A stretch of 7,347 bases of DNA from Bacteroidia bacterium (GTDB taxonomy: Bacteria; Bacteroidota; Bacteroidia; Bacteroidales; Dysgonomonadaceae), in assembly GCA_030539475.1 (NCBI GenBank), contig JAUNRY010000105.1:1-7347 (forward strand), in the 5' to 3' direction. Below, piece after piece: positions 1 to 6,236 of the stretch. Every line of letters begins with the position of its first letter. Positions within the stretch are counted from its first letter, which is position 1. A program made the position numbers and the translations under genes. Under the pieces are notes generated by a model, which saw only the letters and a list, made by a program, of their open reading frames with translations, was not told where the DNA came from and did not search any database.

Positions 1-177
1 AACGGAAAAACAACCCTCTCCGTTACCGTGCCACCCAATTGCGAAGAAACAATTTACTTTCCCGACGAGTCCGGTAGAAAAATCAACGAGAATTCCGGTT
101 TAGCCAAACAAATCGGTAAAAAAAACGGCTACATGCTCTTTGAAATTCCGGCAGGAAAATATACATTTGAAAATTAA
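1..177 (+). CDS. C-terminal end of a GH78-like alpha-L-rhamnosidase (partial)
   Basis: This is the last 58 codons of a gene that starts before the window; frame 1 is open from base 1 to the TAA at 175-177. The peptide has the layout of the last beta-sandwich domain of GH78 rhamnosidases: NGK, then VPPN, then an ESG-type turn, then FEIPAGKYTFEN at the end. The complete rhamnosidase downstream ends in the same way (NGK, SVPPN, EAG, FEIGSGNYVFEY), so the two proteins look like paralogues lying in tandem. In this family the C-terminal domain is non-catalytic, so activity and specificity cannot be judged from this fragment. Other glycoside hydrolases carry similar closing beta-sandwich domains, so GH78 membership is an inference from the alignment with its neighbour. 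Confidence 0.75.
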   Translation, partial: NGKTTLSVTVPPNCEETIYFPDESGRKINENSGLAKQIGKKNGYMLFEIPAGKYTFEN

Positions 178-193
178 AACAAAAATCTCCGGC

Positions 194-228
194 AAGAGAA
201 AGATATGGCTTGCCCAGCTGTCTCTTTT
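194..228 (+). terminator. Possible weak terminator after the first gene
   Basis: AAGAGA at 194-199 pairs with TCTCTT at 221-226, with an inner GGC-TT-GCC (207-214) and a short T run (225-228), 16 bases after the stop codon. The stem is interrupted and A/T-rich at its base, so it is only a candidate. It abuts the hairpin island and may simply be part of it. Confidence 0.3.
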
Positions 229-279
229 AGCAAAGCAGGGCTGTTAAGTTCTCATCTCGCGTCCCGAATGGGACAAACA

Positions 280-312
280 ACAATAGCCGTAGGTTTATAC
301 CTACGGTATTGT
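280..312. repeat. Strongest hairpin of the island
   Basis: CCGTAGGT (287-294) and ACCTACGG (299-306) form a perfect 8-bp stem on a TTAT loop. After one bulged G (286) the stem continues with ACAATA (280-285) paired to TATTGT (307-312), giving 14 base pairs. The symmetry makes it equally available on both strands. It lacks a T tract, so it is not a classical terminator. Confidence 0.7.
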
Positions 313-422
313 AACGGAGATATCCCCCAACGCCATAGGCGTTGAACAATACCTGTTCGACACCCTTCGGGGTCGTGCGCGATGGTGCACCGTTTTCCCC
401 GCGTTTCACGCAGGGCTATTTC

Positions 423-450
423 AGTTCAATCCCTACGGGATTTCAGAACT
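423..450. repeat. Compound hairpin at the right end of the island
   Basis: ATCCC (429-433) and GGGAT (437-441) pair on a TAC loop, and an outer stem AGTTC (423-427) / GAACT (446-450) closes around them with a small internal loop. The outer right arm overlaps the right terminal inverted repeat of the whole element. Confidence 0.55.
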
Positions 451-540
451 TAACGGCCTTGCTTTAGCAAAGGGGACAAACGAAGCGAAGGTGTTATGAA
501 AAATTAAAAAAATATCAACCCTATAAACAAAATTCCCAAA

Positions 541-3267
541 ATGAAAACATTCAAAACCCTTTTTCTTCTCTTCATCTGCTTCACGGGCTTAAACGCGCAA
601 CAGCTCTCCGTGAACGGATTAACGGTTGAACACAAAGTCAATCCCATCGGTATCGACACGCCGCAACCACGCCTGTCGTGGAAAATAGCCGCTACCGGAA
701 ACAACGTGATGCAAACCGCTTATCAAATCCGCGTTTCTACCAATGCATCGTTCTCCTCATCAGGAATCGTATGGAATTCCGGCAGGATAACCTCCGACGA
801 ATCCATTCTGCAAAAATACGCCGGCGAAGCATTGAAATCAAGTCAGCGTTATTTCTGGCAAGTAAAAGTATGGGACAACAAAGGCCGGGAATCGCGTTGG
901 AGCGAAACCGCTTTTTGGGAAACCGGACTTCTTTCGCCGGCCGACTGGAAAGCGCAATGGATTGAATTTAACGAAGATACAAGCCGATACATTCCGGCGC
1001 CCTATTTCCGGAAAGAGTTCGATGTATCGAAAAAAATCGCGAAAGCAACCCTTTACGCCACCGCTCACGGGCTTTACGAATTACACTTGAACGGACAAAA
1101 AGTGGGCGACCAGGTTTTCACACCGGGATGGACAACTTACGGACATCGGCTTCAATATCAGGTGTATGACGTAACCAATCAGTTGCAAAACGGCCGAAAC
1201 GCCGTCGGAGCAATTCTGGGCGAAGGATGGTATCGCGGTTCGTTGGCGTGGAGCGATAACTGGGGCATTTACGGAAAAAACCTCGGATTATTTGCCCAAC
1301 TGCGCATCGATTATACCGACGGAACCTCATCCCTCATCGCAACCGACGATAGCTGGAAAGCCACCAACGACGGACCTATCGTCAAAAACGGAATCTATTT
1401 CGGCGAACATTACAATGCCGGCAAAAACCTCTCCGGATGGAGCAAAGCCGGATACAACGACAGCAACTGGAAAAAGGTGAGCATCGGCAAGTATGATTTT
1501 AACTTAGTGGCATCGGAAGGTGCGGAAATTAGAAAGATTGAAGAAATAAAACCGGTAAAAATCTTCCGTTCGCCAAGCGGCAAGCTGCTGGTAGATATGG
1601 GACAGAATATGGTCGGGTGGATTCGCCTCAAAGTTAATGGTCCGAAAGGAACCGAAATAACCATTCATCATGCCGAAGTGCTGGATAAAGACGGCGAATT
1701 TTACACCGAAAACCTTCGCGCCGCCGAATGCGAACTCAAATACACGTTGGCGGGAACGGGCGAAGAAATTTACGAACCCCGCTTCACGTTTATGGGCTTT
1801 CGTTTCATCGAAGTCATCGGTTTTCCGGGAACGCTCACCGAAGACAACATAACGGGCGTAGTCATTCATTCCGATATGCAAACTACAAGCAAATACGAAT
1901 CGTCCGACTCATTACTTAATCAACTTCAACACAATATAATATGGGGGCACAAAGGCAACTTTCTGGATGTTCCTACCGATTGCCCGCAACGCGACGAACG
2001 GCTGGGTTGGACAGGCGATGCACAGGCCTTCGCACGCACCGCGGCATTCAATTACGACGTGGCGGCTTTTTTCACCAAATGGATGAAAGACGTGGCGTTA
2101 GACCAACGCAAAGCCGGTGAAGTTCCGTTCGTGGTTCCCGATGTGCTCAACCCGCAAGGTTCGGAAACCGCGGCCACATCCGCCGGATGGGGCGATGCGG
2201 CCACCATTATCCCCTGGACAATGTATTTGGTTTATGGCGACAAAGGTATTCTCGAAACGCAATATCCGAGCATGAAAGCATGGGTGGACTACATCCGCAA
2301 CAAATCGGACGATGCCATGATTTGGAAAGGCGGAAGCGTTTTCGGCGACTGGCTGTTTTTTCATCCGTTTGTTAACGACCACACCACACCCGACGGACAC
2401 ACCGAGCACGATTTTATCGCAACCGCTTTTTACGCTTACTCAACCGGTATTTTGGCGGAAACCGCCCGCGTACTGGGAAAGGCCGACGATGCCCGTTTCT
2501 ACGACAGCTTGTTTGAGCGGATAAAAAATATATTTATTCACCAATACGTAACGCCTGCCGGACGCGTGGGCACCAACTCGCAAACATCGTACGTACTGGC
2601 ATTGATGTTTAATTTGCTTCCCGATGATTTACGCGAAAAATCGGCACAATTCCTCGTGAACGATATCCGCAGCCGCAACACGCACCTTTCCACCGGATTT
2701 TTGGGAACGCCCTACCTGTGCCACGTGCTTTCCGACAACGGACACACCGATGTGGCTTACGACTTGCTCCTGCAAAAAACATTCCCGTCGTGGCTCTATC
2801 CCGTAACGCAAGGCGCCACCACCATTTGGGAACGCTGGGACGGGCAACGCCCCGACGGCACGTTCCAGGACAAAGGGATGAACTCGTTCAATCATTACGC
2901 CTACGGCGCCATCGGCGACTGGATGTACCGCGTTTCCGCCGGCTTGGATACAAAATCGCCCGGATACCGCCACCTCTTGCTGCAACCGCATCCTACCGAT
3001 AAACTGGAATTTTCACGCGCAACATTCGAAAGCCCTTACGGCACGGCACAATCGGGTTGGGAACGCAAAAACGGGAAAGTGATTGTGAACGCGTCGGTTC
3101 CGCCCAATGCCAAGGCAACTGTTGTTCTGCCAACCGCAACAGATATTACGGAAGCAGGAAAACCACTTTCGGCAAACAAAAACATTACCGCTCTTGAAAC
3201 CGCTAACGGCAAAACTACGTTTGAAATTGGTTCGGGCAATTATGTTTTTGAATATGCGCAAGAATAG
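541..3267 (+). CDS. Secreted alpha-L-rhamnosidase, glycoside hydrolase family 78
   Basis: This 908-residue enzyme should release terminal alpha-L-rhamnose from plant, algal or microbial glycans by an inverting mechanism. Residues 1-19 form a Sec signal peptide (basic start, hydrophobic core, cleavage after LNA); no lipobox is seen, so a soluble periplasmic or exported protein is likely. The domains are in GH78 order: an Ig-like N-terminal domain opening VNGLTVEHKVNP (about 20-135), the Bac_rhamnosid_N beta-sandwich (about 150-320), a second beta domain (about 330-435), the alpha/alpha-barrel (about 445-785) and a C-terminal beta-sandwich (about 795-905). The barrel carries the hallmark DCPQRDERLGWTGD at 480-493, with E486 the expected general acid, and GATTIWERWDG with E764 the expected general base. 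Both are intact and the length is normal. The start is set by the signal peptide; there is an A-rich leader and no Shine-Dalgarno. The rhamnosidase-like gene upstream suggests a glycan-use locus, but the exact substrate cannot be read from sequence. Confidence 0.95.
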   Translation: MKTFKTLFLLFICFTGLNAQQLSVNGLTVEHKVNPIGIDTPQPRLSWKIAATGNNVMQTAYQIRVSTNASFSSSGIVWNSGRITSDESILQKYAGEALKSSQRYFWQVKVWDNKGRESRWSETAFWETGLLSPADWKAQWIEFNEDTSRYIPAPYFRKEFDVSKKIAKATLYATAHGLYELHLNGQKVGDQVFTPGWTTYGHRLQYQVYDVTNQLQNGRNAVGAILGEGWYRGSLAWSDNWGIYGKNLGLFAQLRIDYTDGTSSLIATDDSWKATNDGPIVKNGIYFGEHYNAGKNLSGWSKAGYNDSNWKKVSIGKYDFNLVASEGAEIRKIEEIKPVKIFRSPSGKLLVDMGQNMVGWIRLKVNGPKGTEITIHHAEVLDKDGEFYTENLRAAECELKYTLAGTGEEIYEPRFTFMGFRFIEVIGFPGTLTEDNITGVVIHSDMQTTSKYESSDSLLNQLQHNIIWGHKGNFLDVPTDCPQRDERLGWTGDAQAFARTAAFNYDVAAFFTKWMKDVALDQRKAGEVPFVVPDVLNPQGSETAATSAGWGDAATIIPWTMYLVYGDKGILETQYPSMKAWVDYIRNKSDDAMIWKGGSVFGDWLFFHPFVNDHTTPDGHTEHDFIATAFYAYSTGILAETARVLGKADDARFYDSLFERIKNIFIHQYVTPAGRVGTNSQTSYVLALMFNLLPDDLREKSAQFLVNDIRSRNTHLSTGFLGTPYLCHVLSDNGHTDVAYDLLLQKTFPSWLYPVTQGATTIWERWDGQRPDGTFQDKGMNSFNHYAYGAIGDWMYRVSAGLDTKSPGYRHLLLQPHPTDKLEFSRATFESPYGTAQSGWERKNGKVIVNASVPPNAKATVVLPTATDITEAGKPLSANKNITALETANGKTTFEIGSGNYVFEYAQE

Positions 3268-3280
3268 AACCAATTTGTTT

Positions 3281-3319
3281 AACGCGCCTTGCAGTTCAGA
3301 ACCGCAAGGCGCGTTATTT
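3281..3319 (+). terminator. Rho-independent-type terminator after the rhamnosidase
   Basis: A perfect 12-bp G/C-rich stem, AACGCGCCTTGC (3281-3292) with GCAAGGCGCGTT (3304-3315), encloses an 11-base loop and is followed by TTATTTC. It begins 13 bases after the rhamnosidase stop. The T tract is short, but stem strength and position fit a transcript end. It also shows that the ATG at 3289, inside the stem, is an unlikely start for the next gene. Confidence 0.7.
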
Positions 3320-3395
3320 CAACGTGTTGCATTGTTAAAACAGAAATAAACCCACTTTTACACGGCGGGGAATCACTTTTATCTAAATATTTTCT

Positions 3396-3403
3396 TACTT
3401 TTG
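3396..3403 (+). promoter_or_regulatory. Bacteroidota -7 promoter element (TAnnTTTG)
   Basis: TACTTTTG matches the Bacteroidota housekeeping -7 consensus TAnnTTTG exactly. It lies downstream of the terminator and 62 bases before the preferred start of the DUF3316 gene, which gives a leader of roughly 55 bases. The expected -33 TTTG is not well conserved; the closest run is TTTT at 3377-3380, with short spacing. Transcription would probably start around 3408-3412. Confidence 0.55.
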
Positions 3404-3465
3404 TAACCGAAATGGTCAGTAAAAATCGTTGTTCAATCGAGAATGCCGTTTCCACAATAGTAAGA

Positions 3466-4311
3466 ATGAGAAGTTTCATCGCCCGGATAAAAATAAGAAC
3501 CCTTTTTTTTCTACTTGTTTGTTCGATTTCGCTTTCTGCTCAGGAAAACACCTTTAAATCGACCAATCAGGCAACATTGTTGGGTGTAGGAAAGGCTTTT
3601 CTCACAGACACCTATCTTTCTCCGCTCGAATACAACGGATTAACATTGTCGCTATTGCACGACCGCATCAGCCCCACCCGCCTTTTCAACGAAAAACTCA
3701 TCCTTCAGCAACAATTTCAAATGCAGGTAGCTTTCTCCAAAAACCCGTCGGCCTCGGCTTCGGAATATTTTGGTGAAGTAACTTACATGGCTACAGGGCT
3801 ATATCCGTTTTTCAGAAACAATAACTTCCGTTTTTACGGCGGCGCCGGCCTGGATACTTCCTTAGGAGGAATTTACAACGTGCGAAACTCCAACAATCCG
3901 GGTTCGTTGAAAGCATCGGCAAACCTCGGTTTATCAGCAATGGCGACCTACGATTGGCGAAGGTTTACTTTTCGCTGGCAGGTGAGCACACCGTTTGCCG
4001 GCATGTTTTTTTCGCCCGAATACGGACAGTCGTATTACGAAATTTTCTCCCTCGGAAACGGAAAAGGCACGGTGCGTTTCGCATCGTTTCAAAACCAGCT
4101 CGCGCTCCGAAACTATTTCACCGTGGATATTCCCATCAACAACTTTACCATCCGCACCGGATATTTAGGCAACTACTACAGAACCGATGTAAACGATATC
4201 ATCACGAAAATAGTTTCGCATCAGTTCATGGTGGGATTTGCCGTGGAATCCCTCAATTTCGGCGGATTTAAAGCAAAAAAGAACAACCGGCTCAAAAGCA
4301 GTTATTATTAA
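3466..4311 (+). CDS. DUF3316 family protein, probable outer-membrane or periplasmic protein
   Basis: From the ATG at 3466 this encodes 281 residues with a clear signal peptide (basic MRSFIARIKIR, hydrophobic LFFLLVCSISLSA, cleavage near residue 25 before QENTF). The frame is open back to an ATG at 3289, but that ATG lies inside the terminator hairpin, the extra 59 residues would put the signal peptide mid-protein, and the promoter lies between the two; the ATG at 3412 would sit at the transcript start. The mature protein carries what I recognise as DUF3316 features: LTDTYLSPLEY at 46-56 and SPEYGQSYYEIFSLGN at 183-198. Many alternating polar/aromatic stretches, as in FRFYGGAGLDTSLGGIYNVRN, fit an outer-membrane beta-barrel. 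The molecular function is unknown. The PLP enzyme 44 bp downstream may be co-transcribed, though no functional link is apparent. Confidence 0.82.
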   Translation: MRSFIARIKIRTLFFLLVCSISLSAQENTFKSTNQATLLGVGKAFLTDTYLSPLEYNGLTLSLLHDRISPTRLFNEKLILQQQFQMQVAFSKNPSASASEYFGEVTYMATGLYPFFRNNNFRFYGGAGLDTSLGGIYNVRNSNNPGSLKASANLGLSAMATYDWRRFTFRWQVSTPFAGMFFSPEYGQSYYEIFSLGNGKGTVRFASFQNQLALRNYFTVDIPINNFTIRTGYLGNYYRTDVNDIITKIVSHQFMVGFAVESLNFGGFKAKKNNRLKSSYY

Positions 4312-4318
4312 TTATGAA

Positions 4319-4340
4319 GAGACGCAACACCTTGCGTTTC
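4319..4340. repeat. Degenerate GAGACGCAA palindrome between two genes
   Basis: GAGACGCAA (4319-4327) pairs with TTGCGTTTC (4332-4340) over a CACC loop: nine pairs, one of them G-T. It fills most of the 44-bp gap between the DUF3316 gene and the PLP enzyme gene. It resembles the sharper palindrome at 6184-6209 in its GAGACG half. No T tract follows, so a terminator role is doubtful. Confidence 0.55.
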
Positions 4341-4355
4341 AGGTAAAACAAGAAA

Positions 4356-5528
4356 ATGAAATACAATTTCGACGAAATAATAGACAGGTCAAACTCCTTC
4401 AGTGTGAAAACTGATAAGCTGAAAGCTGTTTTCGGGCGCGACGGGCTCATGCCGCTCTGGGTGGCCGATATGGATTTTCTATCGCCTCCGGCAATTACCG
4501 ATGCCCTGGCGGAAAGAATTAAACACGGAATTTTCGGATACACCATTCCCAACCCCGGATATTACGAATCCATCATCAACTGGCTGAAGAACAGGCATAA
4601 TTATGAAGTGAAAGAAAACGAAATCACGTTTGTGCCCGGCGTTGTAAAAGCATTTGCCTTTGCCATTGATGTTTTCACGAAAGAAAACGACAAAATCATC
4701 ATTCAGCCGCCCGTTTATCATCCGTTTCGCATTGTAACCGAATCTCTTAACCGAAAGGTTGTGAACAATCCGCTTATATTGGAAAATGGCCGGCAACGAA
4801 TCGATTTCGACGGATTACGGACTCTCATCGCGGAAAACGATTGTAAAATGCTTATCTTTTGTAGTCCCCACAATCCCGGCGGAAGAGTTTGGGACGAAAA
4901 AGAATTGAAAGAACTGGCCGAAATCTGTTATGACAACAATATTTTGGTAATTTCCGACGAAATCCACTCCGATTTGGCGCTGCCCGGCTTTCGCCATACT
5001 CCGTTTGCTACCGTTTCGGAAAAAGCCCGCGAAAACAGCATCACGCTTATGGCGCCGAGCAAAACGTTCAACATTGCCGGAATTGTGAGTTCGTTCGCCG
5101 TAATCCACAACAAAATATTGCGCGACAACTACCTGAATTTCCTTGCCCCGCGCGAACTCAATCAGGGAACCATTTTCGCTTTTACCGCTACCGAAGCGGC
5201 TTATACGCACGGCGCGGAATGGCTGGGCCAATTGTTGGAATATATTCAAAAAAATATCGATTTTGTGGACAATTTTCTCAAAAAGAACATTCCTCAAATA
5301 AAAGTAATACGCCCCGAAGCCACATTCCTGCTCTGGCTCGATTGCCGCGAACTCGGATTATCACAGCGCGAGCTCGTAAACCTTTTCGTGAACAAAGCAA
5401 AACTCGCGCTTAACGACGGTACCGTTTTCGGCAAAGAAGGCGAAGGTTTCATGCGCTTAAACGTGGGAACGCCTCTCCCGAACATCGAAAAAGCGCTCCA
5501 AAACCTAAAAGCAGCCATTATTCAGTAG
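4356..5528 (+). CDS. patB: PatB/MalY-family PLP-dependent C-S lyase (cystathionine beta-lyase type)
   Basis: This 390-residue cytosolic fold-type I PLP enzyme belongs to the MalY/PatB group, which cleaves the C-S bond of cystathionine or related cysteine conjugates to give a thiol, pyruvate and ammonia. It opens with the family's characteristic start: NFDEIIDR, then LPLW-like LMPLWVADMDF, then GIFGYTIP. The Schiff-base lysine is K236 in APSKTFNIAG. D201 in ISDEIHSDL should bind the pyridine nitrogen, N173 in SPHNPGGRVW the cofactor ring oxygen, and R367 in FMRLNVGTP the substrate carboxylate. Length and motifs are complete. There is no signal peptide and no Shine-Dalgarno; the leader is A-rich. 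It probably acts in methionine/cysteine metabolism. Annotators also call such proteins plain aminotransferases; substrate preference cannot be settled from sequence. Confidence 0.9.
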   Translation: MKYNFDEIIDRSNSFSVKTDKLKAVFGRDGLMPLWVADMDFLSPPAITDALAERIKHGIFGYTIPNPGYYESIINWLKNRHNYEVKENEITFVPGVVKAFAFAIDVFTKENDKIIIQPPVYHPFRIVTESLNRKVVNNPLILENGRQRIDFDGLRTLIAENDCKMLIFCSPHNPGGRVWDEKELKELAEICYDNNILVISDEIHSDLALPGFRHTPFATVSEKARENSITLMAPSKTFNIAGIVSSFAVIHNKILRDNYLNFLAPRELNQGTIFAFTATEAAYTHGAEWLGQLLEYIQKNIDFVDNFLKKNIPQIKVIRPEATFLLWLDCRELGLSQRELVNLFVNKAKLALNDGTVFGKEGEGFMRLNVGTPLPNIEKALQNLKAAIIQ

Positions 5529-5619
5529 AAATGGCATCCGCACCGCCTAAAATAAACTATTTTGTCAGTATATTGTTAAAACTCTATCCGCAACTTAAAT
5601 TAAAAATAATAATAAATCA

Positions 5620-6156
5620 ATGAAAATTTCAGACAGTAAATATGTAACGCTAACCTACGATTTAAACGTGGGGGAAGGCGATGAACGCGAACTTATGGAG
5701 CAGGCAACAACCGAAAAGCCGCTCGAATTTATATTCGGAACAAACTCTATGCTCAAAGCATTCGAAGATAATATCTACGGACTTTCGGAAGGCGATAATT
5801 TCAATTTCACTCTGAATCCCGAAGATGCTTACGGCGATTTCGACGAAACAAGGATCATTGAACTGCCGAAAAATATTTTCGAAGTCGATGGAAAAATAGA
5901 CGACACCATGCTTTTCGAAGGCAATACCCTGCCCATGATGGATTCCGATGGAAACCGCCTCACCGGCTCCGTTGTTTCCATTGGCGATGACGTTGTAACC
6001 ATGGATTTCAACCATCCGTTGGCAGGAGAAATCATGCACTTCGAAGGAAAAGTAGAAGGTGTCCGCGATGCCTCGCCCGAAGAAATAGCCGCCCTGTTTT
6101 CCAATGAAGGCGGTTGCAGCAGCGGAGATTGTGGCGGTTGCAGTTGTGGCTGCTAA
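5620..6156 (+). CDS. slyD: SlyD-like FKBP-type peptidyl-prolyl cis-trans isomerase
   Basis: A 178-residue cytosolic protein with the SlyD plan: a split FKBP domain (about 1-75 and 127-150) interrupted by the insert-in-flap chaperone domain (about 76-126). Recognisable blocks are PLEFIFGTNSMLKAFEDNI (34-52), NPEDAYG (66-72), the insert beginning IIELPKNIF, and DFNHPLAGE (129-137), which marks the return to the FKBP fold. SlyD proteins catalyse prolyl isomerisation and bind unfolded chains; some bind nickel through a C-terminal tail. Here the tail is short and cysteine-rich rather than histidine-rich, with C166, C171, C174, C176 and C178 between glycines and serines, so soft-metal or thiol chemistry is plausible (inference). 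It follows the PLP enzyme after a 91-bp A/T-rich gap and may have its own promoter, but I found no strong consensus there. Confidence 0.93.
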   Translation: MKISDSKYVTLTYDLNVGEGDERELMEQATTEKPLEFIFGTNSMLKAFEDNIYGLSEGDNFNFTLNPEDAYGDFDETRIIELPKNIFEVDGKIDDTMLFEGNTLPMMDSDGNRLTGSVVSIGDDVVTMDFNHPLAGEIMHFEGKVEGVRDASPEEIAALFSNEGGCSSGDCGGCSCGC

Positions 6157-6183
6157 TAAAAGGAGCCGTTAAATGTTTTATCG

Positions 6184-6209
6184 TAGAGACGTAGCGTGCT
6201 ACGTCTCTA
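6184..6209. repeat. Perfect TAGAGACGTAGC palindrome between slyD and aroC
   Basis: TAGAGACGTAGC (6184-6195) and GCTACGTCTCTA (6198-6209) are perfect 12-base inverted arms separated by GT. Palindromes of the form GTAGAGACG-N-CGTCTCTAC are, from general knowledge, dispersed in many Bacteroidota and cyanobacterial genomes, and this looks like one copy. T-rich sequence follows (ATTCTATTGC then a run of five T), so it could also end slyD transcription. Confidence 0.72.
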
Positions 6210-6236
6210 TTCTATTGCTAATTTTTAATTTTCCAC

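Larger units (their letters stand above)
232..465. repeat. Hairpin-rich intergenic element with 21-nt terminal inverted repeats
   Basis: The 363-bp gap between the two rhamnosidase genes contains no convincing gene. Its ends at 232-252 and 445-465 are inverted repeats matching at 19 of 21 positions around the core TTAAGTTCT. Between them lie short palindromes in close succession: GTCCC-GAAT-GGGAC (261-274), an 8-bp stem on TTAT (287-306), CAACGCC-ATA-GGCGTTG (328-344), GAACA/TGTTC (344-358), a bulged stem ending CCC-TTC-GGG (358-375), GCGT-TTC-ACGC (401-411), and AATCCC-TAC-GGGATT (428-442). Several loops are only 3-4 bases. No transposase is encoded, so if mobile it would be a non-autonomous MITE-like or REP/BIME-like cluster moved in trans, for instance by a RAYT-type enzyme; that is inference. 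It may also affect mRNA ends or stability between the flanking genes. Confidence 0.7.

Noticed and set aside
227..409. 60-codon minus-strand frame across the hairpin island
   Set aside because: It is made almost entirely of the palindromic repeats, has no recognisable domain or start context, and is best explained as a by-product of the repeat element.
232..480. CRISPR array
   Set aside because: The palindromes differ in sequence, there is no identical repeat at regular spacing, and no cas gene is in view.
1504..1881. 125-codon minus-strand frame inside the rhamnosidase gene, and similar long antisense frames in the other genes
   Set aside because: They lie wholly opposite genes with clear family motifs and show no domain of their own; they are shadows of the coding strand.
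5558..5590. Promoter for slyD (TATTTTG at 5558-5564, or TTTG at 5561 with TATCCG at 5585)
   Set aside because: Neither version matches TAnnTTTG with a properly spaced TTTG; the region is A/T-rich enough for such partial matches by chance.
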